Assembly: GCF_040363165.1 (NCBI RefSeq)
Contig: NZ_BSRG01000007.1
Span: forward strand, 16,134-80,133
Direction of reading: 5' to 3'
Source: Thermus sp. LT1-2-5
GTDB taxonomy: Bacteria > Deinococcota > Deinococci > Deinococcales > Thermaceae
Length of the DNA: 64,000 nt
The first letter of the stretch is position 1. Each line of letters opens with the position of its first letter. The notes under the pieces were generated by a model. It saw only the letters and a program-made list of their open reading frames with translations. It made no database searches and was not told the DNA's origin. Below, one piece after another: positions 57,050 through 64,000 of this stretch. The position numbers were made by a program, and so were the translations under genes.

Positions 57050-57807
57050 GCTTGCCTTTGCTCCGTGCAGAAAACATTTCCTTGCGTTTCGGTGGGCTGC
57101 AAGCTTTGGACCAAGTTTCCTTTGATCTTTACGAGGGCGAGGTCCATAGCTTGGTGGGGCATAACGGGGCGGGGAAGACCACCTTTATCCGGGTCCTCTC
57201 CGGGGTCTACGCCCCACAGGGGGGTAGGCTTCTCCTACGGGTAGGCCAGGGATTGGAAGAAGTGCGTTTTGCTTCACCTCGGGATGCTCAGCGCTTTGGA
57301 ATCGAAACCATACACCAGAACCTGGCCTTGGCAGACAACTTGGATGCGGTGGCCAACGTCTTCTTGGGTCGGGAGCAGGTTCGTCGCCTTTCTCTGGATG
57401 AGGAAGCCATGGAATCCGAGGCCCGCAAGGTTGTGGAGCGGGTAGGGGCTAGGCTTCCTTCCCTTAGGGTTCCCGTGCACCGGCTATCAGGCGGGCAGCG
57501 TCAAGCGGTGGCCATCGCCCGGGCTCTGCTCTTCCGGGCTCGGGTGCTTATCATGGACGAACCCACAGCCGCTTTGGGTCCTGGGGAAACGGCTCGGGTG
57601 AAAGGGCTTATCCGCACCCTTCGGGACGAGGGATTGGGCATTATCCTAATCAGCCACGATCTCCACGATGTCTTTGACCTTAGTGACCGGATCACGGTGA
57701 TGAAGGGAGGAAGAGTGGTGGGAACTGTACGGGCGCAGGAGAGCTCGCAGGAAGAGGTATTAGGGATGATTTTGGCGGGAGAGCTTAGGAGGTCGGCCGG
57801 GGTTTGA
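57046..57807 (+). CDS. xylG: Xylose ABC transporter ATPase, half-size
   Basis: A 253-residue single ATPase domain: Walker [10 protein letters not shown], signature [14 protein letters not shown], Walker [14 protein letters not shown]-loop LISHDLHD. Classical XylG carries two such domains in about 510 residues; this version has one, like the ATPases of some fructose and ribose-type transporters, and must dimerise. It starts at ATG 57046 overlapping the xylH stop. Confidence 0.88.
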   Translation: MSLPLLRAENISLRFGGLQALDQVSFDLYEGEVHSLVGHNGAGKTTFIRVLSGVYAPQGGRLLLRVGQGLEEVRFASPRDAQRFGIETIHQNLALADNLDAVANVFLGREQVRRLSLDEEAMESEARKVVERVGARLPSLRVPVHRLSGGQRQAVAIARALLFRARVLIMDEPTAALGPGETARVKGLIRTLRDEGLGIILISHDLHDVFDLSDRITVMKGGRVVGTVRAQESSQEEVLGMILAGELRRSAGV

Positions 57808-57811
57808 CAAA

Positions 57812-58945
57812 ATGCGAAACAGTATGCCCAATGCATACGAGGTCCCTAAAGGTGGAACGCGGCTACTTCGCCGCTGGCACAAGGCAAGGATCCTGGACTT
57901 GTTACGCAAAGAGCCCGGCCTCTCTCGGAGTGATCTGGCAAAGCAGTTAGAGCTTTCCCCTTCTGCTGTTACCGAGGCTGTGACCGAGCTTCTGGAAGAG
58001 GGGCTCATCTTGGAGCGGCCCCTTCCTCCCCAGGGCCAGGGCCGGCCCTCCATCGCCCTCGAGGTGGAGGGGGAAACGAACGTGGTGTTGGCCTGGGAAA
58101 TAGATGTGGACCGCATGGCGGTAGCCCTTATGAGTCTGGGGGGCGCGGTGCGGGCCAAGACCCTTCTTCCTCCGGCGCCGAAGGACCCGGATGAGGCCAT
58201 TAGCCTCTTAGCAGAAGCGACGAGACCCCTGATTTCCGAGAAGCGGGTACTGGGCGTGGGCGTCACGGTGCCGGGCCTTGTGGAGCCCGAAGAGGGGCAC
58301 TTGACCCTGGCGCCCAACCTGGGCTGGCAGGACATGGCCCTAGGGGAGATGGTTCGAGAAACCATGGTGGACCTGGGGCTCCCCGAGGTCCCCCTGGTGG
58401 TGGAGAACGAAGCGAATGCGGCCGCCTACGGCCTTTACGCCTTGGGGGGATGGGAGGTGGACCACTGCGTGTACCTCAACCTAGGCGTGGGCGTGGGGGG
58501 TGGGGTGGTGGTGGACCGTAAGGTCTACCATGGGGCCCGCTTCCACGCCGGGGAGGTGGGCCACATTCCCCTGAACCCCGAAGGCCCTGCCTGTGGTTGT
58601 GGCAAACAGGGGTGCGCCGAGGTATATTTGAGCTTTCGCAGGTGGAAGGCCAGTCCCTCGGAGGCGCTCTTGTCCGAGATGGCGGAAAAGCTCGCCCACC
58701 TTTGTGCCATCGTGTTGAGCACGCTAGACCCAGCCCTTGTTGTTTTGGGAGGACCCTTGGCGGAGGCGACGGGGGAGGCGCTCCTTCTGGAAGTGCGGCT
58801 TAGGCTTCCTCGCTACGCCCTGCGGGTTCACAGCCCAGATCAGGTGGTGCTTTCCCCCTTCGGCCGGGAAGCCGCCCTTTTGGGAGCAGGCGCCTTGGCG
58901 GCTACCCACTTCATAGAGCAGATGGCTTTTGCGGAGGTGGTGTAA
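57812..58945 (+). CDS. xylR: ROK-family xylose repressor
   Basis: A 377-residue ROK protein. An N-terminal winged helix-turn-helix ([20 protein letters not shown], about residues 37-56) is followed by a sugar-kinase-like fold with the zinc site GEVGHIPLN and [12 protein letters not shown]. XylR proteins repress xylose genes and let go when xylose binds. It starts at ATG 57812, 4 bp after xylG, with later in-frame ATGs as alternatives. Being inside the operon it would be autoregulated. Confidence 0.87.
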   Translation: MRNSMPNAYEVPKGGTRLLRRWHKARILDLLRKEPGLSRSDLAKQLELSPSAVTEAVTELLEEGLILERPLPPQGQGRPSIALEVEGETNVVLAWEIDVDRMAVALMSLGGAVRAKTLLPPAPKDPDEAISLLAEATRPLISEKRVLGVGVTVPGLVEPEEGHLTLAPNLGWQDMALGEMVRETMVDLGLPEVPLVVENEANAAAYGLYALGGWEVDHCVYLNLGVGVGGGVVVDRKVYHGARFHAGEVGHIPLNPEGPACGCGKQGCAEVYLSFRRWKASPSEALLSEMAEKLAHLCAIVLSTLDPALVVLGGPLAEATGEALLLEVRLRLPRYALRVHSPDQVVLSPFGREAALLGAGALAATHFIEQMAFAEVV

Positions 58946-60109
58946 GTGTACGAACCGAAGCCGGAACACAAGTTTACCTTTGGCCTCTGGACAGTGGGCA
59001 ACGTAGGCCGTGATCCTTTTGGGGATGCGGTTCGGGAGAGGTTGGACCCGGTATATGTGGTCCATAAATTGGCAGAACTAGGCGTATACGGGGTGAACCT
59101 TCATGACGAGGATCTGATCCCCAGGGGTACACCGCCTCGGGAACGCGACGAGATCGTGCGTCGCTTTAAGAAGGCCCTCGAGGAAACCGGCTTGCGGGTG
59201 CCCATGGTGACGGCTAACCTCTTTTCTGATCCCGCTTTCAAAGATGGCGCTTTGACAAGCCCAGACCCCTGGGTTAGGGCCTACGCCCTGCGCAAAAGCC
59301 TGGAAACCATGGACCTGGGGGCGGAGCTGGGGGCGGAGATCTACGTGGTGTGGCCGGGTAGGGAAGGGGCAGAGGTGGAGGCCACGGGCAAGAGCCGCCA
59401 CGTCTGGGCGTGGGTGCGGGAAGCCCTCAACTACATGGCCGCCTACGCCGAGGACCAGGGCTACGGGTACCGCTTTGCCCTGGAGCCTAAACCGAACGAG
59501 CCCAGGGGCGATATCTACTTCGCTACCGTGGGCAGCATGTTGGCCTTCATCTACACCCTGGACCGTCCCGAACGCTTTGGCCTCAACCCAGAGTTCGCTC
59601 ACGAAACCATGGCGGGGCTCAACTTCGTCCACGCCGTGGCCCAGGTTCTCGAGGCCGGCAAACTTTTCCACATCGACCTCAACGACCAGCGCATGAGTCG
59701 GTTTGACCAGGATCTGCGCTTTGGAGCGGAGAACCTAAAGGCCGCGTTCTTCTTGGTGGATCTTTTGGAGCAATCCGGCTACCAAGGGCCACGGCATTTT
59801 GACGCCCACGCCCTGAGGACGGAGGACGAGGAGGGGGTTTGGGCTTTTGCCAAGGGATGCATGCGCACGTACCTCATCCTGAAGGAGAAGGCCCGCGCCT
59901 TCCGCCAGGATCCCGAGGTCCAAGCGCTGCTTGCGGAGTATTACCGGAAGGACGAGAGGGCCTTGGCCTTCCTTGGCCCCTACAGCCGGGACAAAGCCGA
60001 GGCCCTGAAGCGCGCGGATCTTCCCTTAGAAGCCTTAAGGCGACGCGGGTACGCTTTGGAGCGGTTGGACCAGCTGGCGGTGGAGTACCTCTTGGGGGTT
60101 CGCGGATGA
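58946..60109 (+). CDS. xylA: Xylose isomerase
   Basis: A 387-residue class I xylose isomerase, almost the text-book Thermus enzyme. It begins [20 protein letters not shown]; active-site and metal residues lie in NLHDEDLIP (catalytic His), [12 protein letters not shown] (Glu), ALEAGK...HIDLNDQ and [11 protein letters not shown] (Asp/His). It converts D-xylose to D-xylulose. GTG 58946 directly follows the xylR stop. It is highly thermostable in related species. Confidence 0.96.
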   Translation: MYEPKPEHKFTFGLWTVGNVGRDPFGDAVRERLDPVYVVHKLAELGVYGVNLHDEDLIPRGTPPRERDEIVRRFKKALEETGLRVPMVTANLFSDPAFKDGALTSPDPWVRAYALRKSLETMDLGAELGAEIYVVWPGREGAEVEATGKSRHVWAWVREALNYMAAYAEDQGYGYRFALEPKPNEPRGDIYFATVGSMLAFIYTLDRPERFGLNPEFAHETMAGLNFVHAVAQVLEAGKLFHIDLNDQRMSRFDQDLRFGAENLKAAFFLVDLLEQSGYQGPRHFDAHALRTEDEEGVWAFAKGCMRTYLILKEKARAFRQDPEVQALLAEYYRKDERALAFLGPYSRDKAEALKRADLPLEALRRRGYALERLDQLAVEYLLGVRG

Positions 60110-61572
60110 AAGTGGTTCTGGGGTTGGACCTGGGCACGAGCGGCCTCAAAGGGGTGGCTTTGGACCCCAGGGGCCAGAAGCTCGCTGAGGCCCGGGCTCC
60201 TTACCCACTGCACGTCCCAAGACCCGGGTGGACCGAGCAGGACCCCCATGACTGGGCCAGGGCTTTGCGGGAGGTTCTCCAGGCCCTCACCTCCCAGCTC
60301 CCCCAGGTGGAGGTGGTGGCCATTGGACTCTCGGGCCAGATGCACGGGGCTGTTTTCCTGGACCGTGCGGGCCAGCCCCTGCTCCCTGCCCCTCTGTGGA
60401 ACGATCAACGCACCGCTGAGGAGGCCAAAAGGATAGAGGAGGTTATTCCGCGCCCCGAGCTCATCCGGCGCACGGGTAATCCAGCCATCACCGGGTTCCA
60501 GCTTCCAAAGATCCTTTGGTTGCGGCACCAACATCCCGACCTTTTCCGCCAGGTTTACAAGGTGCTGCTGCCTAAGGATTACCTGGGCTTCCTTCTGACC
60601 GGGAAACTGGCCACGGAGTACTCCGACGCCTCTGGGGTGGGAGCCATGGCCATCCGGGAAAAGGTCTGGGACGAAGACCTCCTCGGTGCCCTGGGTTTGT
60701 CCTCCGCCCTTTTCCCGGAGCTAGGGGAAAGCCACCGCGTGGTGGGTGGTCTGCGCCCAGAGTGGGCTTCGGCGGTGGGGTTAAAAGCCGGTACCCCGGT
60801 GGTGGCGGGGGCGGGAGATAACGCCGCTGCCGCTATCGGTCTGGGCGTTTCTCGGCACCGCCGGGGGGTTGGGAGCCTTTCCTTGGGTACCAGCGGGGTG
60901 ATCTTCCTTCCCCTCGAGGAACCCGTGGCCGATCCCGAGGGCCGGATCCATCTGTTCTGCCATGCCGATGGCGCCTACCACCTCCTGGGAGTGACCCTGA
61001 GCGCCGCGGGGAGCTTGGAGTGGTTGCGCGGGCTCTTCCCGGAGGTTTCCTTAGAGACTCTTCTGAAAGAGGCGGAACAAGCGCCCCTAGGGGCTTTAGG
61101 GCTTTACTTTCTCCCGTTTTTGGCCGGGGAGCGGAGCCCCTATCTGGAGCCTAGGCTTCGGGGAGCTTTTCTGGGCCTTTCCCTGGCTCATGAACGTGGC
61201 CACCTGGTACGGGCTGTCTTGGAGGGGGTGGCTTTAAGCCTGGGAGTCGTTTACGAGGCCATGCGCTCTTTGGCCCAAGTGGAAATGTTTTTGGTCACAG
61301 GAGGCGGTTCGGCTTCGGATCTTTGGCTTGGCCTCTTGGGCGGGGTCTTACAGGTTCCCCTTTACCGGGTGGCGGGGGAAGAGGGAGCAGCGCGGGGGGC
61401 TGCCATTTTGGCCATGGTGGGAGGGGGGGTTTACCAAGACCTCGAGGCCGCCCTTAGGGCCACGCGGCTTACGGAGGTGGCGGCGCCCCCGGCGATCACG
61501 GGAGTCCGTCAGCTTCTCCCGGAATACGAGGCTTGGGTGGCCGCGCTTCTGGAACGTTACCGGAGGGTATAG
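60106..61572 (+). CDS. xylB: Xylulokinase
   Basis: A 488-residue FGGY kinase. The phosphate loop is [17 protein letters not shown], the sugar site includes [11 protein letters not shown], the catalytic Asp is in [15 protein letters not shown], and the C-terminal ATP site is [18 protein letters not shown]. It makes D-xylulose-5-phosphate for the pentose phosphate pathway. ATG 60106 overlaps the xylA stop by ATGA. Confidence 0.94.
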   Translation: MKVVLGLDLGTSGLKGVALDPRGQKLAEARAPYPLHVPRPGWTEQDPHDWARALREVLQALTSQLPQVEVVAIGLSGQMHGAVFLDRAGQPLLPAPLWNDQRTAEEAKRIEEVIPRPELIRRTGNPAITGFQLPKILWLRHQHPDLFRQVYKVLLPKDYLGFLLTGKLATEYSDASGVGAMAIREKVWDEDLLGALGLSSALFPELGESHRVVGGLRPEWASAVGLKAGTPVVAGAGDNAAAAIGLGVSRHRRGVGSLSLGTSGVIFLPLEEPVADPEGRIHLFCHADGAYHLLGVTLSAAGSLEWLRGLFPEVSLETLLKEAEQAPLGALGLYFLPFLAGERSPYLEPRLRGAFLGLSLAHERGHLVRAVLEGVALSLGVVYEAMRSLAQVEMFLVTGGGSASDLWLGLLGGVLQVPLYRVAGEEGAARGAAILAMVGGGVYQDLEAALRATRLTEVAAPPAITGVRQLLPEYEAWVAALLERYRRV

Positions 61573-62574
61573 GTGCTACACGAGCATTGGCAGAGGTTGC
61601 GCTCCTGGATGGAAACGCAGGGGTTTTCCCGCTTTTTTGTGGCTCGCCCCGAGAACTTTTCTTGGCTTACGGGGGGCAGCAACACCCTAGGGTGGGGGGA
61701 GGGGGTGGCCTATCTGGAGGTGGGGGAAAAGCTTGTCCTGCACACCACTCGAATAGAACACCCGCGCATGGTGGAGGAGGAGGTCCCTGGGCTTCCCGTG
61801 AAGGTACACCCATGGTACGCCTTTCCCCCACCGGAAAGCCCTAACGATTACGAGCACGATCTCACACCCCTGCGGCTTGTCCTTAGCCAGGAGGCGCAGG
61901 AGGCATTTCGCCGCCTGGGGCGGGAGGCGGCGGAGGCTGTTGGCGAGGTGGTGCGGGCCGCTAAGCCCACATGGAAGGAAGAGGAGCTAGCGGGAAGCTT
62001 GGCGGAGGCCCTGTGGGGATTGGGGATCCGTCCCCAGCTCCTGTTGGTGGCGGGGGAAGAGCGGCTCTTTCGGCACCGCCACCCCTTACCCAAGGACCGA
62101 CCCTTGGGGCGGAGTTTCATGGCGGTGGTGTGCGCCGAGCGGGGCGGGTTGGTGGCCAACCTAACGCGGATGGCGAACCTGGGGGATGCCGAGGTGGAGG
62201 CTCGTTACAGGAAGGTCTTGGAGGTGGAGGCGGTGGCGTTGGCCTCTTCTAGACCCGGGGTTAGGTTGGGGGAGGTTTTCGCCGCTTTGCAAGCTGCGTA
62301 TGCGCGGGTGGGTTTTCCTTCGGCTTGGGAGGAGCACCACCAGGGGGGAGTGGGGGGGTACCGTTCCCGGGAGGCCATCGCGGTTCCTAACCATCCTTTG
62401 GTTTTGGAGGAAGGGATGGCTCTTGCTTGGAACCCTAGCCTGCCTGGGGCCAAGGTGGAGGATACGTTCCTCCTCACCGGAGAAGGGCTTGTCAACCTTA
62501 CCGAGGATTCCCGTTGGCCCCAGGTGTGGGTGGCAGAAAGGGCGAGGCCCGACCTTTGGAGGGGCGGATGGTAA
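61573..62574 (+). CDS. M24-fold (creatinase/aminopeptidase P-like) protein, degenerate metal site
   Basis: A 333-residue pita-bread-fold protein that follows xylB without gap (GTG 61573). The catalytic-side His block EEHHQGGVGGYRSRE is there, but the Asp ligands before it are replaced (VVCAERGGLVANLTRM has no paired Asp), and the usual MXXXXEPG is MALAWNPSLPG, with Asn for Glu. The last Glu (VEDTFLLTG) remains. It is therefore unlikely to be a metal-dependent peptidase. It could be a creatinase-like amidohydrolase; its role in a xylose operon is unknown. Confidence 0.75.
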   Translation: MLHEHWQRLRSWMETQGFSRFFVARPENFSWLTGGSNTLGWGEGVAYLEVGEKLVLHTTRIEHPRMVEEEVPGLPVKVHPWYAFPPPESPNDYEHDLTPLRLVLSQEAQEAFRRLGREAAEAVGEVVRAAKPTWKEEELAGSLAEALWGLGIRPQLLLVAGEERLFRHRHPLPKDRPLGRSFMAVVCAERGGLVANLTRMANLGDAEVEARYRKVLEVEAVALASSRPGVRLGEVFAALQAAYARVGFPSAWEEHHQGGVGGYRSREAIAVPNHPLVLEEGMALAWNPSLPGAKVEDTFLLTGEGLVNLTEDSRWPQVWVAERARPDLWRGGW

Positions 62575-63608
62575 GGGTTGGTTTGGTGGGTGCCGGATGG
62601 TGGTCCCGGGAAGTACACGCCCCTGCGTTTCACGGGGCCGGGGCCAGGATCCAGGGCGTTTACGCTCCCGGAAGCCTTCGGGCTCAGTCCTTGGCGGAGG
62701 CATATGGGGCCAAGGTCTATGAAGACTATGGAGTCTTCTTGCAGGATGTGGACGCCGTGGCTATCGCCACTCCGGACGCCACTCACGTCCCCCTGGCCCT
62801 CGAGGCGGTGCGGCAAGGCAAGCACCTGTTCTTGGAAAAGCCAGTGGCGGTGAACTTAGAGGAGGCCGAGACGCTTTTGCATGCGGTCCAGGCCCAGGGA
62901 GTGGTGGCCATGACCGCCCTTACTGCCCGGGCGGATTGGGCAGCGGAGAGCGCCCTCGCCTACCGCGAGCAGTTGGGGAACATTGTTGCCTTTCGGGGCG
63001 CCTTTTGGGCGGATTACTTGGCCGATCCCCAGGCACCCCTTCCTTGGCGGGCGACGTTGGCAGGTGGGGGTCCTGCGGGGGTGGTGGGGGATCTGGGGGC
63101 ACATCTTTTTGATCTCGCGGCCTGGCTTTTGGGTGCCCCTATAGAGAGGGTCCGGGCCCAGGTGGCGACCGTATTTCCGGGGAGGGAGAACCCGGATTTG
63201 GCCGGGATTTTGGCCCAAGCGGGGGGTGCGTTGGGCGTCTTGGAGCTTTCGCGGGTTCACCCGGTGCGGCCGCAACGCCTTTATCTGGAACTGGAAGGGG
63301 AAAAGGGCGCCTTGCGGGTGGTACCTTCTCTAGCGGGAAGGGCAGATGAAGCGCAACTCTTCTGGGCCCCCAGGCCCGGAGCATGGGCGCCTCTTCCCCT
63401 TGAGCCTTCCCTGCTTCGGGGGAGAAACCCTGAGGAGCCTTGGGGGCTTTTTCACTTTCGAGAGCTAGTCCGCCGCTTTTTGCAGGCTGTGTCCCAGGGA
63501 TCAACGGCTACCCCTTCCCTGCGCGACGGGGTGGTGGCCCAGGCGGTCATCCAGGCAGTTCTGGACAGCGCTCGAGGGGGATGCGAAAGGGAGGTAGTTT
63601 ATGTTTGA
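62568..63608 (+). CDS. Gfo/Idh/MocA-family oxidoreductase
   Basis: A 346-residue NAD(P)-dependent dehydrogenase. The nucleotide site is VRVGLVGAGWWSREVHAPAF and the conserved Lys-Pro block HLFLEKPVAVNLEEA; GDLGAHLFDLAAWLLG carries the usual catalytic-side His. It probably oxidises a sugar or polyol. It overlaps the M24-like gene by 7 bp and the SDR gene by 8 bp, so it belongs to the xylose operon. Confidence 0.87.
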   Translation: MVRVGLVGAGWWSREVHAPAFHGAGARIQGVYAPGSLRAQSLAEAYGAKVYEDYGVFLQDVDAVAIATPDATHVPLALEAVRQGKHLFLEKPVAVNLEEAETLLHAVQAQGVVAMTALTARADWAAESALAYREQLGNIVAFRGAFWADYLADPQAPLPWRATLAGGGPAGVVGDLGAHLFDLAAWLLGAPIERVRAQVATVFPGRENPDLAGILAQAGGALGVLELSRVHPVRPQRLYLELEGEKGALRVVPSLAGRADEAQLFWAPRPGAWAPLPLEPSLLRGRNPEEPWGLFHFRELVRRFLQAVSQGSTATPSLRDGVVAQAVIQAVLDSARGGCEREVVYV

Positions 63609-63969
63609 GGGTAAAGTGGCGGTGATCACGGGGGCTAGCAGAGGCATAGGGCGGGCCATTGCCTTGGCCTTGGCACAACGGGGTGCCAAGGTAGTCCTGG
63701 CTGCCCGAGATCGGGGGCGCCTCGAGGCGGTGCGAAAAGAGGCGGAAACCCTGGGTGCGCAAGCCTTGGCGGTGGCGGGGGACTTGCGGAGGGAGGAAGC
63801 CGTTGAGGCACTGCGCCAGCAGACCCTCAACGCTTTCGGCACGGTGGACATCGTGGTGAACAACGCCGGGGTGGGTAAGCCCACATTCCGCACCCCCTTC
63901 ACTCCAGCAGGTAATATCGCCCGGCCCCCAGGAGGCGCGCCGCGGTCTCGTGATGGGGAGCCAGGTTGA
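63601..63969 (+). pseudogene. Truncated short-chain dehydrogenase
   Basis: The first about 95 residues are a normal SDR half: VAVITGASRGIGRAIALALA (TGXXXGXG cofactor site), RDRGRLEAVRKEAETLGAQ, and DIVVNNAGVG (NNAG). From about base 63880 the sequence turns into an unrelated tail (RPPGGAPRSRDGEPG) and stops at 63969. The catalytic Ser and YXXXK and the whole second half are missing. The tail lies on top of an opposing frame that looks like a real gene, so a rearrangement cut the SDR gene here. Confidence 0.75.
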
Positions 63970-64000
63970 GGACGAACCACCTGCCCCCCAGCTCCACCAG
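63899..64000 (-). CDS. C-terminal end of an opposing gene (5' part outside window)
   Basis: The minus strand is open from 64000 to TGA 63901-63899, giving 34 residues: RWFVLNLAPHHETAARLLGA in the middle, ending GRYYLLE. The composition looks like a real protein end and not like a shadow frame. The family is unknown. Confidence 0.5.
   Translation of the reverse strand: MVELGGRWFVLNLAPHHETAARLLGAGRYYLLE

Overview
The window is high-GC DNA from a Thermus-type bacterium (Deinococcota). Genes are tightly packed, ATGA/GTGA stop-start overlaps are frequent, start codons are mixed ATG/GTG, and third codon positions are rich in G/C. The XylA, MetE and SurE proteins look like those of Thermus. I see no rRNA, tRNA or CRISPR array. 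The mix of catabolic, metal and respiratory gene sets with decayed insertion sequences would suit a chromid/megaplasmid or an accessory part of the chromosome; this is inference.

Region by region. 1-3293: a signalling operon (protoglobin, a second protoglobin-like protein without the haem histidine, roadblock protein, GAF/HD-GYP phosphodiesterase, small protein). 3540-4781: a decayed IS3-type fragment and an IS5-type element whose transposase needs a -1 frameshift. 4762-8515: a zinc gene set (AztD-like, unknown, AztC/ZnuA-like, AztD-like) behind a promoter with a Zur/Fur-type box. 8532-11221: two CydA-like membrane subunits, one fused to cytochrome c. 11227-13129: a second Zur-type promoter driving a DsrE-fold protein and a COG0523 GTPase, facing a PCuAC copper chaperone. 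13200-14752: a tnpB remnant and an intact tnpB element. 16131-20451: nosD-F-L-x-L-Y, the nitrous-oxide-reductase maturation genes, without nosZ. 20448-23805: a two-component system with small envelope genes. 23935-31166: a ten-gene haem/iron operon. 31176-36684: a cobalamin riboswitch ahead of a thioesterase, metE and class I ribonucleotide reductase.

36681-50442 is a minus-strand phosphate-scavenging block: SurE, glycosyltransferase, two Ugp-type transporters, GlpF, a phosphonate/iron-type ABC transporter and a phytase-like protein. Four of its promoters carry 11-bp-spaced TGTCA-like repeats at a fixed distance from the -10 and start almost at the start codon. 50708-53846 is an ECF sigma/anti-sigma operon. 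53940-54616 holds decayed transposase fragments. 54631-63608 is a xylose operon (xylFHG, xylR, xylA, xylB, then M24-like and Gfo/Idh genes), ending in a truncated SDR gene that collides with an opposing gene at the right edge.

The connecting theme is nutrient and cofactor limitation: zinc, haem/iron, B12, phosphate and pentose each have a compact operon with a recognisable control site. The strongest new-looking signals are the four identically built Pho-type leaderless promoters, the shared Zur-type boxes, an activator-like site at identical spacing before the CydA-like and nos operons, the B12-riboswitch operon pairing MetE with class I RNR and a thioesterase, and the CTAG overlap at all three intact convergent gene pairs.
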